Shown here in pieces: positions 23,325 through 31,617 of a stretch of 44,519 bases of DNA (position 1 is its first letter; every line of letters starts with the position of its first letter). This DNA is from JBGTFE01 sp041747435 (GTDB lineage Bacteria; Acidobacteriota; Blastocatellia; Pyrinomonadales; Pyrinomonadaceae). The notes under the pieces are model-generated. The model made no database searches and was not told the origin of the DNA. It saw only the letters and a program-made list of their open reading frames with translations. Made by a program: the position numbers and the translations under genes. The stretch is taken from assembly GCA_041747435.1 (NCBI GenBank), contig JBGTFE010000095.1, positions 1 to 44,519 on the forward strand. The letters run 5' to 3'.

Positions 23325-25082
23325 CTAAGTTTTTGCGAAAATTTCCTTTTCGTCGCCCAGATCGCGCGCCGAAGGCGTGATGATGGTTTTTGCTGTGATG
23401 TAAATTTTTTCGCCGTTTTGGATCGCCCTGCGAACGTCGTCTTCGCTGACGAAATCGAAAACTTTTGGCGCGCCGTTCGCTGAGCTTTCGGTTCGCAGCT
23501 CGTGAATGATCGTTTTGACCGGCGATTCGGATTTTGGCGCATCGATTTCATTTTGCGGCGCAGCGCTCTCAACCAAAGCCGGTGCAGGTTTCGGAGATTC
23601 CGAAATCTTTTTACTCAAAAAACTATCGACGATCGCTGCAATTTCTTCCCGCTTCATCGATTGACGACCCGAAGTTTGCGCAACGGGCTGATCGGAACCT
23701 TGAACTTTGAACTTTGAACCTTGAACTTCCGCATTAACGGGTTTTGTTTCAAACGCCACGCGCTTTATGTCCAAAAGATGGATCGGCGAAACATTATCGC
23801 TGGTGACATTTCCGCCCCACGAGCCGCAGCCCAAAGTCATCGACGGCGGCAAATCGGTCGAAAAACCGATCGCTCCGTGCGTTGTCGGCGAATTAATTAC
23901 CACACGCGACGCGGGCATTTCTTCACCGTATTTTATCGCGGCTTCGCGATTTTGCGTATGCATTCCGGCAGTATGTCCCATTCCGCCAAACTGCAAAATT
24001 TCCAAACCTCGCTGCGCGCCCTGCTCGACGCCGTCAACAACGAAAAATGCGAGCGTCGGTGAAAGTTTTTCTATCGACCACGGAAAATCGCGCCCGACGC
24101 CCGCGCAATCCGCAAGCAGACATCGCGTTCCAGCGGGGATTGAAACTCCGGCTAGATTTGCAATGTGTTCGGCGGATTTGCCCACGATCTTGGGATTCAA
24201 AGTTCTCTGCGGCGTCAATAAGACTTCCGCGACCTTTTCCGCTTCATCTTTGTTCAAAAAATGTCCGCCCTGGGTTTTAAACTGCTCGCGCACTTCCCCT
24301 TCGATCGGCGCATCGACAACGACCGACTGTTCCGACGCGCATATCGTGCCGTAATCGAAACAAGTGGAGGTTAAAATATCGGCAACCGCTTTCTGCGTGT
24401 CCGCCGTTTTCTCAATAAAAACCGGAACGTTGCCCGGACCTACTCCGAACGCCGGTTTTCCCGATGAATACGCCGCGCGAACAAGCCCGATTCCACCGGT
24501 TGCAAGAATAACGGCGGTTTTCTTATGCTTCATCAACGTTTCGGTTCCTTCAATGCTTGAAGTCGTCAAACAATATATCGCGTCAGCCGGTAAACCTTCG
24601 CCGATCGCAACTTCGCGCATCACGCGTGCCGACTCCGCAATGCATTTCGCAGCGGAAGGATGCGGCGACAAAACGATAGTATTTCGCGATTTTATCGCAA
24701 TGATTATTTTGAAAATGGCTGTTGAAGTAGGATTGGTCGACGGAATGATCGCTGCAACGACGCCGCGTGGTGACGCGATTTCGACGACGCTTCCGCTATC
24801 GCTCACGACGCCGACAGTCTTTAAACTTTTGAAATAATTCCAAACATCTTCCGCGGCAAAACGGTTTTTCTCGCGCTTATCTTCGGCTCTACCGAATCCC
24901 GTTTCCTCACTAGCAAGCTGTCCGAGCCGTAACGATTCCCGCAAAGCCGCCTGTGCCATCGCTTCGCAGATTCGGTCGATCTTTGCCTGGTCAAATTTTG
25001 CAACCGTCAGCCACGCCTGATGCGCGGCTTCGACCGCGTCGCGCGCTTCTTGTTGTGAAATCAGGTCTTTATCTTCAGGCAT
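23325..25082 (-). CDS. CoA-acylating aldehyde dehydrogenase of a microcompartment, with composite C-terminal tail
   Basis: Residues of about 1-445 form an acylating aldehyde dehydrogenase like EutE/PduP, which turns an aldehyde, NAD and CoA into acyl-CoA. Motifs are IIPSTNPTSTAIFK, the cofactor loop ATGGIGLVRAAYSSGKPAFGVG (listed from two adjoining parts), and the catalytic thiol in FDYGTICASEQ (Cys248). After the catalytic domain come a repeat-derived insert EVQGSKFKVQGS (about 452-463), then a predicted amphipathic helix SMKREEIAAIVDSFLSKKI of the form used for cargo targeting, a Pro/Ala/Glu-rich linker, and a terminal block with IYITAKTIITPSARDLG. The ATG at 25082 is preferred; TTG 25088 is possible. 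It is flanked by BMC-H genes, so it is very likely encapsulated. Confidence 0.93.
   Translation of the reverse strand: MPEDKDLISQQEARDAVEAAHQAWLTVAKFDQAKIDRICEAMAQAALRESLRLGQLASEETGFGRAEDKREKNRFAAEDVWNYFKSLKTVGVVSDSGSVVEIASPRGVVAAIIPSTNPTSTAIFKIIIAIKSRNTIVLSPHPSAAKCIAESARVMREVAIGEGLPADAIYCLTTSSIEGTETLMKHKKTAVILATGGIGLVRAAYSSGKPAFGVGPGNVPVFIEKTADTQKAVADILTSTCFDYGTICASEQSVVVDAPIEGEVREQFKTQGGHFLNKDEAEKVAEVLLTPQRTLNPKIVGKSAEHIANLAGVSIPAGTRCLLADCAGVGRDFPWSIEKLSPTLAFFVVDGVEQGAQRGLEILQFGGMGHTAGMHTQNREAAIKYGEEMPASRVVINSPTTHGAIGFSTDLPPSMTLGCGSWGGNVTSDNVSPIHLLDIKRVAFETKPVNAEVQGSKFKVQGSDQPVAQTSGRQSMKREEIAAIVDSFLSKKISESPKPAPALVESAAPQNEIDAPKSESPVKTIIHELRTESSANGAPKVFDFVSEDDVRRAIQNGEKIYITAKTIITPSARDLGDEKEIFAKT
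23694..23728. repeat. GTTCAAR heptamer repeat inside the aldehyde dehydrogenase gene
   Basis: On the plus strand four 7-nt units lie in register: CTTGAAC (23699-23705), TTTGAAC (23706-23712), TTTGAAC (23713-23719) and CTTGAAC (23720-23726), with partial units at both ends. It is read in frame as EVQGSKFKVQGS at the junction of the catalytic domain and the C-terminal tail. Confidence 0.8.
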
Positions 25083-25095
25083 CTCCAAAATTACG

Positions 25096-25164
25096 AAATC
25101 CGAATTCCAAATTCCAAACTACGGCGTTCTCAATCTGGAATTTGGAATCTGAAATCTGGAATTA
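25096..25164. repeat. Inverted GGAATNT heptamer repeat between BMC-H and aldehyde dehydrogenase genes
   Basis: Units GGAATTT (25137-25143), GGAATCT (25144-25150), GAAATCT (25151-25157) and GGAATTA (25158-25164) lie in register. A complementary arm lies at about 25096-25120. The hairpin fills nearly the whole spacer and its right end overlaps the shell gene stop codon. Confidence 0.8.
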
Positions 25165-25560
25165 TTTACTTTTTGATTTGGTTTTATCGTTCGCCGATAT
25201 CGCGCCTCTTCCCGAGTCGCCGGAACTCAACTGACGACTTCCGCCGCTCTGCAGCGCTTTTTCGTCGGGGCTGTAACCGATTTTTCCGCCTTTCGGTAAA
25301 CACTTTTCGACTTCACCGTGCGGACGCGGAATGACATGAACGGAAATCAATTCGCCGACTCGACGCGCTGCCGCCGCGCCCGCGTCTGTCGCCGCTTTTA
25401 CCGCGCCAACGTCTCCGCGCACAAAGATCGTGACATAACCTGCGCCGATATATTCCTTTCCGACAAGCTGAACGTTGGCAGCTTTTACCATCGCGTCAGC
25501 CGCTTCTACCGCGCCGACAAAGCCTTTGGTTTCAACCATTCCGAGTGCTTCAAGAGCCAT
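25162..25560 (-). CDS. BMC-H microcompartment shell protein (first) with basic C-terminal tail
   Basis: This 132-residue protein has one BMC domain: MALEALGMVETKGFVGAVEAADAMVKAANVQLV, YVTIFVRGDVGAVKAATDAGAAAARRVG and LISVHVIPRPHGEVEKCLP (shown in parts). It is close to PduA/EutM/CcmK-type hexamers. A tail of about 40 residues (after about residue 92) is rich in G, S and K and ends in KTKSKSK. ATG 25560 is fixed by GAGGAA (25567-25572) and by the conserved N terminus. The upstream in-frame codons have no family similarity. It heads the BMC operon. A TATATT-like -10 element lies about 40 nt upstream on the minus strand, without a clear -35. Confidence 0.95.
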   Translation of the reverse strand: MALEALGMVETKGFVGAVEAADAMVKAANVQLVGKEYIGAGYVTIFVRGDVGAVKAATDAGAAAARRVGELISVHVIPRPHGEVEKCLPKGGKIGYSPDEKALQSGGSRQLSSGDSGRGAISANDKTKSKSK

Positions 25561-25683
25561 TATTTGTTCCTCGCTTCTAAGTTTGTTTAGTAATTTTAAT
25601 ATAAGACCGAAGTAAAAGCTAAACGTATCACGCCGAATATCGAAATTCAAGCGAAAACCCGCGAATAAAAGACCTTGAAACGA

Positions 25684-25713
25684 TTGACACACGGCACATT
25701 TCAACGGTATATT
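25684..25713 (+). promoter_or_regulatory. Consensus-like promoter of the rodZ-like gene
   Basis: TTGACA (25684-25689) and TATATT (25708-25713) are 18 nt apart, a near-perfect sigma-70 pair. The expected transcript start near 25720 lies past the in-frame TTG at 25675, so translation must begin at the ATG at 25771. Confidence 0.75.
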
Positions 25714-25770
25714 TCAAATTTAACTTCGGGCACGGGCACCGATCCGGCAGCGGCTGAAAATAAACACAAA

Positions 25771-26685
25771 ATGTCATTGACTTTGGGCGAAAAACTGCAG
25801 CAGGCACGTGAAGCTCGTGGGATAACCATAAGCGAAGTCGCCGAACAAACGCGAATTTCATCGCTCTATCTCGAAGCCATCGAAAACAACGATTATCGTA
25901 CCTTGCCCGGCGGAATTTTTAATAAAGGTTTTGTTAAGTCCTATGCGCGATACGTCGGATTGGATGAGCAGGAAGCTTTACAGGATTATTCCCGGATTTT
26001 GGTCGAACAGCAGGGTGCAGAATCTGACGAACTAAAAGTTTATAAGCCGGAGGTGTTGACCGATGCCTACACGCGCTCGTCGTCGGTAACGACAATGGTA
26101 CTTGCCGTATTAATTCTGGTTGCGATGACCGCCGGCATTTTGTGGCTCCTCAATTATTTCGAGGAAAATCCGCTCGCACCTTCCAGAAATAATTCCAACA
26201 CGGCAAATAACGCGACGCGTTCAAATACTGATTTGAATGCGGCGCAAGACTCGCAGCCGAATCCGTCTCTAAACGAAGTAAAACTTGAACTTAGTGGCGT
26301 GACCGGCGCAATGTCCGTTAGCTACTGGATTGACGACAAATTGGTAAGCAAAAATGTTACCGCAGCCGAACCGCTAATTATCGGTTCGCTGGAAAATGCT
26401 TCGAAAGTGAAGATCTCATATTACAAAGGCTTTACACCGGACAAAGTTCAACTGAGCGTGAACGGTAAACAAATTGCGGCACCAAATCCGCCGGCGAAAG
26501 GAAACGTAATTTTCGAAATTACAAAGGAAAACGTCGCCGAGATTTTGCGAAGCGGACAGATCTCGGCGCCGGATATTGCGACGCCGACACCTGCTTTGAT
26601 TACGCCGCAAAAAATGGCGACGCCAAAACCGACGCCAGCCGCGACGGCGACTCCGGCGAATGTTAAGGTAAACGGTAACAGATAA
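25771..26685 (+). CDS. rodZ: RodZ-like helix-turn-helix membrane protein
   Basis: The 304-residue protein begins with a helix-turn-helix of the RodZ type (MSLTLGEKLQQAREARGITISEVAEQTRIS, about 1-60, then LPGGIFNKGFVKSYARYVGLDE). One membrane span lies at about 106-129 (VTTMVLAVLILVAMTAGILWLL). A periplasmic N/T-rich linker leads to a beta domain (about 175-260, VSYWIDDKLVSKNV) like the RodZ C-terminal domain. A Pro/Thr/Ala tail ends the protein. RodZ links the MreB cytoskeleton to cell-wall synthesis. It has its own strong promoter, divergent from the BMC operon. guaB follows after a hairpin. Confidence 0.85.
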   Translation: MSLTLGEKLQQAREARGITISEVAEQTRISSLYLEAIENNDYRTLPGGIFNKGFVKSYARYVGLDEQEALQDYSRILVEQQGAESDELKVYKPEVLTDAYTRSSSVTTMVLAVLILVAMTAGILWLLNYFEENPLAPSRNNSNTANNATRSNTDLNAAQDSQPNPSLNEVKLELSGVTGAMSVSYWIDDKLVSKNVTAAEPLIIGSLENASKVKISYYKGFTPDKVQLSVNGKQIAAPNPPAKGNVIFEITKENVAEILRSGQISAPDIATPTPALITPQKMATPKPTPAATATPANVKVNGNR

Positions 26686-26747
26686 TTGTATGAGGCATTT
26701 TTACAAACTGAAACCGAAGGAATTCGAAGAAGATTTTGGCAAAATAG

Positions 26748-26776
26748 CGTCCGCAAGATAAATGCGGGCGTTTTTT
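26748..26776 (+). terminator. Terminator-like hairpin in the rodZ-guaB spacer
   Basis: CGTCCGCA (26748-26755) and TGCGGGCG (26763-26770) form an 8-bp GC-rich stem with one G-T pair and a 7-nt loop. Six T residues follow (26771-26776). Only 20 nt remain before the guaB ATG, so no promoter fits between them. Confidence 0.8.
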
Positions 26777-26796
26777 GTTCAAAGTGAAAGTGATTT

Positions 26797-28266
26797 ATGC
26801 GTATTGAAGAAATAAAAGAAGGCTTAACTTTTGACGATATTTTGCTTGTTCCGGCATTTTCCGAAATTTTGCCGGTTGAAACGAATGTTTCTACCCGCTT
26901 TTCGCGAAATATCAACTTAAATATTCCGCTTTGCTCCTCCGCGATGGATACCGTCACCGAAGCGAGCCTTGCGATAGCGCTCGCGCAGCAAGGCGGCATC
27001 GGCGTTATTCACAAGAATTTCCCGATCGAGCTTCAGGCGGAAGAAGTCGACAAGGTAAAACGCTCAGAATCCGGAATGATCGTCGATCCGGTTACGATTC
27101 GCGACAACGCGCTTGTTTCGCAGGCGCTAAATATTATGGAGCGTTATAAGATCAGCGGCGTTCCGGTCGTGGACGAAAGCGGTTTTCTCGTCGGCATCAT
27201 TACGAATCGCGATCTGCGTTTTGAAACGCGGTTCGAAATTCCGGTTTCGGAAGTGATGACGCCGCAGCCGCTGGTTACCGTTTCCGTCGGCACAACTCTT
27301 GAAGAAGCCAAAGTAAAGCTTCAGAAACATCGGATCGAAAAGCTTCTCGTCGTCGACAAGGACGGACATTTGAAAGGCTTAATAACCGTTAAAGACATTC
27401 AAAAAGCGATAAAATATCCACTCGCCGCAAAAGACGAACTTGGCAGGCTGCGTTGTGCCGCAGCAATCGGCGCGACCGGCGATTTTCTAGAGCGCGCGTC
27501 TGCTTTGATCGAAGCGCGCGTTGACGCCATCGTTGTCGATACGGCGCACGGACATTCCTCGCGCGTCATTAAGGCTGTCCAAACAATCAAAGAGAATTTC
27601 CCCGATATAGAAATCATTGCGGGGAATATCGCGACCGCCGAAGCGGCAAGGATGTTGATCGATGCCGGCGTCGACGCACTAAAGGTCGGTATCGGACCGG
27701 GTTCGATCTGCACGACGCGGGTTGTCACCGGCGCCGGCGTCCCGCAAATTACGGCGATCACCGAATGCGTCGAAGCCGCAAAAGATTCCGGCGTTCCGAT
27801 CATTGCCGACGGCGGCGTAAAATTTTCGGGCGATATTGTAAAGGCTCTCGCGGTCGGCGCAGATTCGGTGATGATCGGCGGACTTTTTGCAGGGACGGAA
27901 GAAGCTCCGGGCGAAGTTATTCTTTTTCAAGGGCGAAATTTCAAAACTTACCGCGGAATGGGCTCGATCGGCGCGATGAAGCAAGGTTCCGGCGACAGAT
28001 ACGCGCAGGAAAGAATCGTCACTGATTCAAAATATGTGCCCGAAGGCATTGAAGGTCGCGTCGCGTATAAAGGAAGCGTGGCAGATATGGTAACGCAGCT
28101 TGTCGGCGGACTTCGTTCCGGAATGGGTTATACCGGCTGCAAAAACATAAAAGAGCTGCACGAAAATGTAAAATTTGTTCGTATCACTTCCGCAGGCTTG
28201 CGCGAATCGCACGTCCACGACGTGATCATCACAAAAGAAGCACCGAATTATCGGGTCGAAGGTTAG
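26797..28266 (+). CDS. guaB: IMP dehydrogenase
   Basis: This enzyme oxidises IMP to XMP with NAD, the committed step of GTP synthesis. The 489-residue length matches E. coli GuaB (488). The TIM-barrel starts EGLTFDDILLVPAFSE. A CBS pair is inserted at about 93-205 (MIVDPVTIRDNALV; MTPQPLVTVSVGTTLEEA). The active-site loop GPGSICTTR carries Cys305, the same number as in E. coli. The flap motif YRGMGS and the KGSVADMVTQLVGGLRSGMGYTG end are present (in parts). Expression may depend on reading through the hairpin 20 nt upstream. Confidence 0.97.
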   Translation: MRIEEIKEGLTFDDILLVPAFSEILPVETNVSTRFSRNINLNIPLCSSAMDTVTEASLAIALAQQGGIGVIHKNFPIELQAEEVDKVKRSESGMIVDPVTIRDNALVSQALNIMERYKISGVPVVDESGFLVGIITNRDLRFETRFEIPVSEVMTPQPLVTVSVGTTLEEAKVKLQKHRIEKLLVVDKDGHLKGLITVKDIQKAIKYPLAAKDELGRLRCAAAIGATGDFLERASALIEARVDAIVVDTAHGHSSRVIKAVQTIKENFPDIEIIAGNIATAEAARMLIDAGVDALKVGIGPGSICTTRVVTGAGVPQITAITECVEAAKDSGVPIIADGGVKFSGDIVKALAVGADSVMIGGLFAGTEEAPGEVILFQGRNFKTYRGMGSIGAMKQGSGDRYAQERIVTDSKYVPEGIEGRVAYKGSVADMVTQLVGGLRSGMGYTGCKNIKELHENVKFVRITSAGLRESHVHDVIITKEAPNYRVEG

Positions 28267-28386
28267 TTGTCACAGTTTCAATTTTTCGAACAATTTTCTG
28301 AAAACCGGTTCGGAGTGGATCGGATCTGTAGGATATTGTTGTAAGAAAATATTGCGAATTTCGAATCGAAAATTTACGTTTCAAAT

Positions 28387-30309
28387 TTAACCGCTAATTT
28401 CCGCCAATAAATTTTCCCATTCTGCATAAAGTTTTTGGATTTTGCGCTCGGTTTGTTCGATCTGTACGGAAACCTGCCGAAGTTTTTCGTGGTCGGCGGC
28501 GATCTCCGGCAAACTCATTTGAAACGAGAGTTTTGCAATCTCTTCTTCGCTCGATGGAATTTCCTTTTCGATTTCCGCTATCCGGTTTTGGATTTTTTGA
28601 CGCTGGTTTTTGCTTAAATTGGTCTTGTGTCCTTCGTCCTTTGCCCTTTGTTCTTTGGTCTTTGCGTTGTTGGTTTCTGTTTCAACTTTTTGCGATTGAG
28701 AACTGACCACTGACGACTGACGAGATTTCCACTCATGAAATTCCGAATAATTTCCGTTATAAATCTCTGTCGTTCCGTTTTCTTCAAACGAAAAAATTTG
28801 CGTCGCTATCTTGTCGAGAAAAAAACGGTCATGACTTACGGTCACGACAGTTCCGGGATAAACCGTAAGCGCGTTTTCAAGCGCCTCACGCGAAGGAATA
28901 TCAAGATGATTTGTCGGTTCATCGAGTACCAGTACGTTTTTGTTGGAATAGATCAGTTTTGCGAGCGCGAGCCTTCCTTTTTCGCCGCCCGAAAGATCGT
29001 CGATGCGCTTAAAAACGTCCTCGCCGAAAAATAAAAACCTCGCCAGAAATGAACGCAGCTCGCCGTTTTCAGCAAGCGGGGCAACGCGTCGAAGTTCTTG
29101 CAGGACTTCGTTTCGGCCGTCAAGATATTCAAGATTTTGCGAATAATAGCCGGCATCCGTTTTTGTTCCCCAAACAATCTTTCCGGAAAGTTCGCGAATC
29201 TGACCGAGAATTGTTTTTAGAAACGTGGTCTTGCCCGTGCCGTTTCCACCGATAATTCCCAGACATTCGCCGCGATTAAGCGTAAAATTAATATTTTTCG
29301 CCAAAATATTTTCGCCGTATCCGATCGCAAAATCTTCAACACTCAAGACATTTTGTCCGGCGCGCGTCACGCTTTTCAGCTTAAAATCACCGCTTGGTTT
29401 ATCGGAAACGACGGCTTCGATGCGCTCCATTTTTGCGAGCATTGTGCGCCGCGATTTGGCTTGTTTCGTTTTTTGACCTTCGAGATTGCGGCGAACGAAA
29501 TCTTCGGTTTTTGCAATATAGGCGCGCTGGTTTTCGTATTCGCGACGCTGCTGCTCTCGGCGTTCCTCTCTTTCGACCAGAAACTGCGAATAGTTCCCTT
29601 TGTATGTAACAGCCTTTCCATTTTCGATTTCAACGATTTTCCGAGTCGTGCGATCAAGAAAATATCGGTCGTGGCTAATTATCACGAACGCTTTTTCGTA
29701 AGACCGCAAAAAATTTTCGAGCCATTCTACCGCACCGACATCGAGATGATTTGTCGGTTCGTCAAGCAGCAAAACATCTGCATCCGAAAGTAAGAGCCGT
29801 GCCATTTCGAGCCGATTCTTTTGCCCGCCGGAAAGTTTCGCCGTTTGCCATTCCCACATTTCCCGTGTAAAACCGAGACCTTGAAGGATCGCTTCGGCTT
29901 TTGCAACGTATGAGAATCCGTCGTTTTGTTCGAATCGAGTTTGAAGTTCCGCATATTTTTCCAAAACATCGGATGAAGCATCGTCCGCCATTCTTCTCTC
30001 AAGAATTCGCATCTCGGCTTCGATATCGTGCAAAATTTGAAAAGCGGAAAGCGCGGCAGTATGAACGAATTCGTGTTTATCGAAATCGACGTGCTGCCTC
30101 AGCAGACCTAGCTTCAAACCGTTCATCTTGATAACGCCGCCCGAATCCGGCGATTCTTCGCCGGTGATCAAGCGAAAAATTGTCGTTTTGCCTGCGCCAT
30201 TTCGACCGACAAGACCGACATTTTCGCCGGCATTCAATTGAAATGAAACGCCGCGCAAGATCGCGTTTCCGCTGTAGGATTTGTGAACGTCGGAAAGTCT
30301 GAAAAGCAT
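28387..30309 (-). CDS. ABC-F family ATPase with repeat-derived linker
   Basis: This 640-residue soluble protein has two ATPase domains: Walker A GRNGAGKT (36-43) and GGNGTGKT (354-361), signatures LSGGQKNR and LSGGEKGR, and Walker B LLLDEPTNHLD and LVLDEPTNHLD. There is no membrane domain. The interdomain linker (about 240-300, QQRREYENQRAYIAKTEDFVRR) is the ABC-F signature region. ABC-F proteins act on the ribosome, easing stalls or giving drug resistance. A C-terminal coiled coil (about 568-640) matches Uup/YheS-like members. Between domain 2 and the coiled coil, residues of about 529-565 derive from two different 7-nt repeats. The exact subfamily is not settled. Confidence 0.93.
   Translation of the reverse strand: MLFRLSDVHKSYSGNAILRGVSFQLNAGENVGLVGRNGAGKTTIFRLITGEESPDSGGVIKMNGLKLGLLRQHVDFDKHEFVHTAALSAFQILHDIEAEMRILERRMADDASSDVLEKYAELQTRFEQNDGFSYVAKAEAILQGLGFTREMWEWQTAKLSGGQKNRLEMARLLLSDADVLLLDEPTNHLDVGAVEWLENFLRSYEKAFVIISHDRYFLDRTTRKIVEIENGKAVTYKGNYSQFLVEREERREQQRREYENQRAYIAKTEDFVRRNLEGQKTKQAKSRRTMLAKMERIEAVVSDKPSGDFKLKSVTRAGQNVLSVEDFAIGYGENILAKNINFTLNRGECLGIIGGNGTGKTTFLKTILGQIRELSGKIVWGTKTDAGYYSQNLEYLDGRNEVLQELRRVAPLAENGELRSFLARFLFFGEDVFKRIDDLSGGEKGRLALAKLIYSNKNVLVLDEPTNHLDIPSREALENALTVYPGTVVTVSHDRFFLDKIATQIFSFEENGTTEIYNGNYSEFHEWKSRQSSVVSSQSQKVETETNNAKTKEQRAKDEGHKTNLSKNQRQKIQNRIAEIEKEIPSSEEEIAKLSFQMSLPEIAADHEKLRQVSVQIEQTERKIQKLYAEWENLLAEISG
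28629..28722. repeat. Two different heptamer repeats inside the ABC-F gene
   Basis: On the plus strand, 28629-28663 holds GTCCTTC, GTCCTTT, GCCCTTT, GTTCTTT and GGTCTTT. A second tract at 28695-28722 holds ATTGAGA, ACTGACC, ACTGACG and ACTGACG. Each set is in exact 7-nt register. The two families are unrelated in sequence and are about 30 nt apart. They are read in frame as QSSVVSSQ and as KTKEQRAKDEGHKT. Confidence 0.8.
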
Positions 30310-30326
30310 TTTTAAGAAATTATCGC

Positions 30327-30362
30327 AAAAAAGCAGCGAGCGACGCGCACCGTCACTCGCTG
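30327..30362 (-). terminator. Terminator of the SurA-like gene
   Basis: CAGCGAG and CTCGCTG (30334-30340 and 30356-30362) with an inner GACG/CGTC helix give a long stem with one mismatch. On the minus strand it is followed by CTTTTTT. It stands between the SurA-like stop and the ABC-F start. Confidence 0.85.
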
Positions 30363-30387
30363 TGTTTCTTTCATTAAAACTCCTCGG

Positions 30388-31614
30388 TTATTTGTTTGCC
30401 GGCGCTTTTGGCTCTGGCTTTGAGGTCGCAGGTGCGTTTTTCGAGGTAACATTCGTATTCGAAACGGTATTTGTGTCCGAATTTGCCGGCGTACTCGCGG
30501 CAGGCGTATTCATTCCAGCCGGGCGCGCACCGCTCAAATCGTTCGGATTGTCAACCACCTTTTTCGCGAGAAAGTTCTCGATCTTTGCTTCGTTCATTGC
30601 GATAGCCGCGTATGATTGGCTCAAAAGCTGTTTGCGGCTTTCGACGAGCATCTGGTTGATCTGCTGCCGAACCTTTGGATCTTCCAGCGCCAGATTTTCA
30701 TCTTTTTCATTTCTTTCCAAAAGCTTGAAAATATAAGCCTTACCCATCACCGGAATCGGATTTGTAACGTTTCCGACGGTAAATCGCGCGTCCATAAAGC
30801 CGCCCGCATTTTGATCGCCAAAGTTTTTCTTGAGGTCATCCTCGCTAAAATAGCCCAATTCGCCGTTCTGCAATTTGCTCGTGTCCTCGCTGTATTCGCG
30901 CACAAGCATTGTGAACTCGGCTCCCTGTTTTAGTTTTTCGACAACTTCATTTGCTTTCAACGCAACCTCGTCTTGATTCCGCGTCGTATCGCCGGCGCCG
31001 GAATCAGCCGGATCGAGAACGATCCCCGCCAGACGAACGCCGCGTTTTTTGACGAACATTTCGGGATTTCCTTTATAAAGGGCGTCTATCTCGCTGTCCT
31101 TCGGCGGTTCGATCTTGCCGGTGATCTTCTCCATAAGTTTCTCGATCGCGAGCTGCTTTTTGATCGAAGTTCGCGCCGAAGCTTCGCTTTCGCCGATCTC
31201 TTTCATCTTAGCTTCGAATTGTTCGGCTGAGAGCCCGGTTGCATTCCGTCGCCTATTAAATTCGCTGGTGATGTCTTCTTCATTCGGAACGGTGCTTTCT
31301 TTTTCAGCTTTTTGAAACATCACTTCGGTTTGTATCAAACCTTCCAACACCTGAAGACGCGCCGACGTGAGTTCCAGCTGCGAAAGTTTGCTTTCCTGTC
31401 CCTGAGCCTGCTGCTTTACAGCGCGCTCGACCTCTTCCATCGTAATAGTTTTGCCGTTAACCGTCGCGGCTGCATCGGTTGCGCCGCCGCCCGTCGTATT
31501 CGGGCATCCGGTGAAATTTAAGACAACAAAGGCTAAAACTGCGATTGTTAAAAATGTAAAATTAGTATTTCGCACAGTGGCTTTTACTCCTATAAACTTA
31601 ACTGTTTCTATCAT
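30388..31614 (-). CDS. SurA-like peptidyl-prolyl isomerase lipoprotein
   Basis: The 408-residue protein has a lipoprotein signal (FLTIAVLAFVVLNFTG, then C37), so it is likely an outer- or inner-membrane-anchored periplasmic protein. An N-terminal chaperone-like helical domain (about 48-170, VNGKTITMEEVERAVKQQAQ to LAIEKLMEKITG) resembles SurA_N. A parvulin domain follows (about 190-300, FTMLVREYSEDTSKLQNGELGYFSEDDL in two parts, then GKAYIFKLLER). The C terminus is a low-complexity Asn/Pro/Thr/Ala tail. It would help fold outer-membrane proteins. It is transcribed alone, divergent from rpmB. Confidence 0.87.
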   Translation of the reverse strand: MIETVKFIGVKATVRNTNFTFLTIAVLAFVVLNFTGCPNTTGGGATDAAATVNGKTITMEEVERAVKQQAQGQESKLSQLELTSARLQVLEGLIQTEVMFQKAEKESTVPNEEDITSEFNRRRNATGLSAEQFEAKMKEIGESEASARTSIKKQLAIEKLMEKITGKIEPPKDSEIDALYKGNPEMFVKKRGVRLAGIVLDPADSGAGDTTRNQDEVALKANEVVEKLKQGAEFTMLVREYSEDTSKLQNGELGYFSEDDLKKNFGDQNAGGFMDARFTVGNVTNPIPVMGKAYIFKLLERNEKDENLALEDPKVRQQINQMLVESRKQLLSQSYAAIAMNEAKIENFLAKKVVDNPNDLSGARPAGMNTPAASTPANSDTNTVSNTNVTSKNAPATSKPEPKAPANK

Positions 31615-31617
31615 TGC

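Noticed and set aside
25675..25770. N-terminal extension of the RodZ-like protein from TTG 25675
   Set aside because: The codons cover the -35 and -10 boxes of a near-consensus promoter, so they are not transcribed from it.
28267..28386. Possible terminator between guaB and the ABC-F gene
   Set aside because: Only an imperfect AT-rich stem (GAATTTCGA and TCGAAAATT) without a clear T run was found. One may exist, but I cannot support it.
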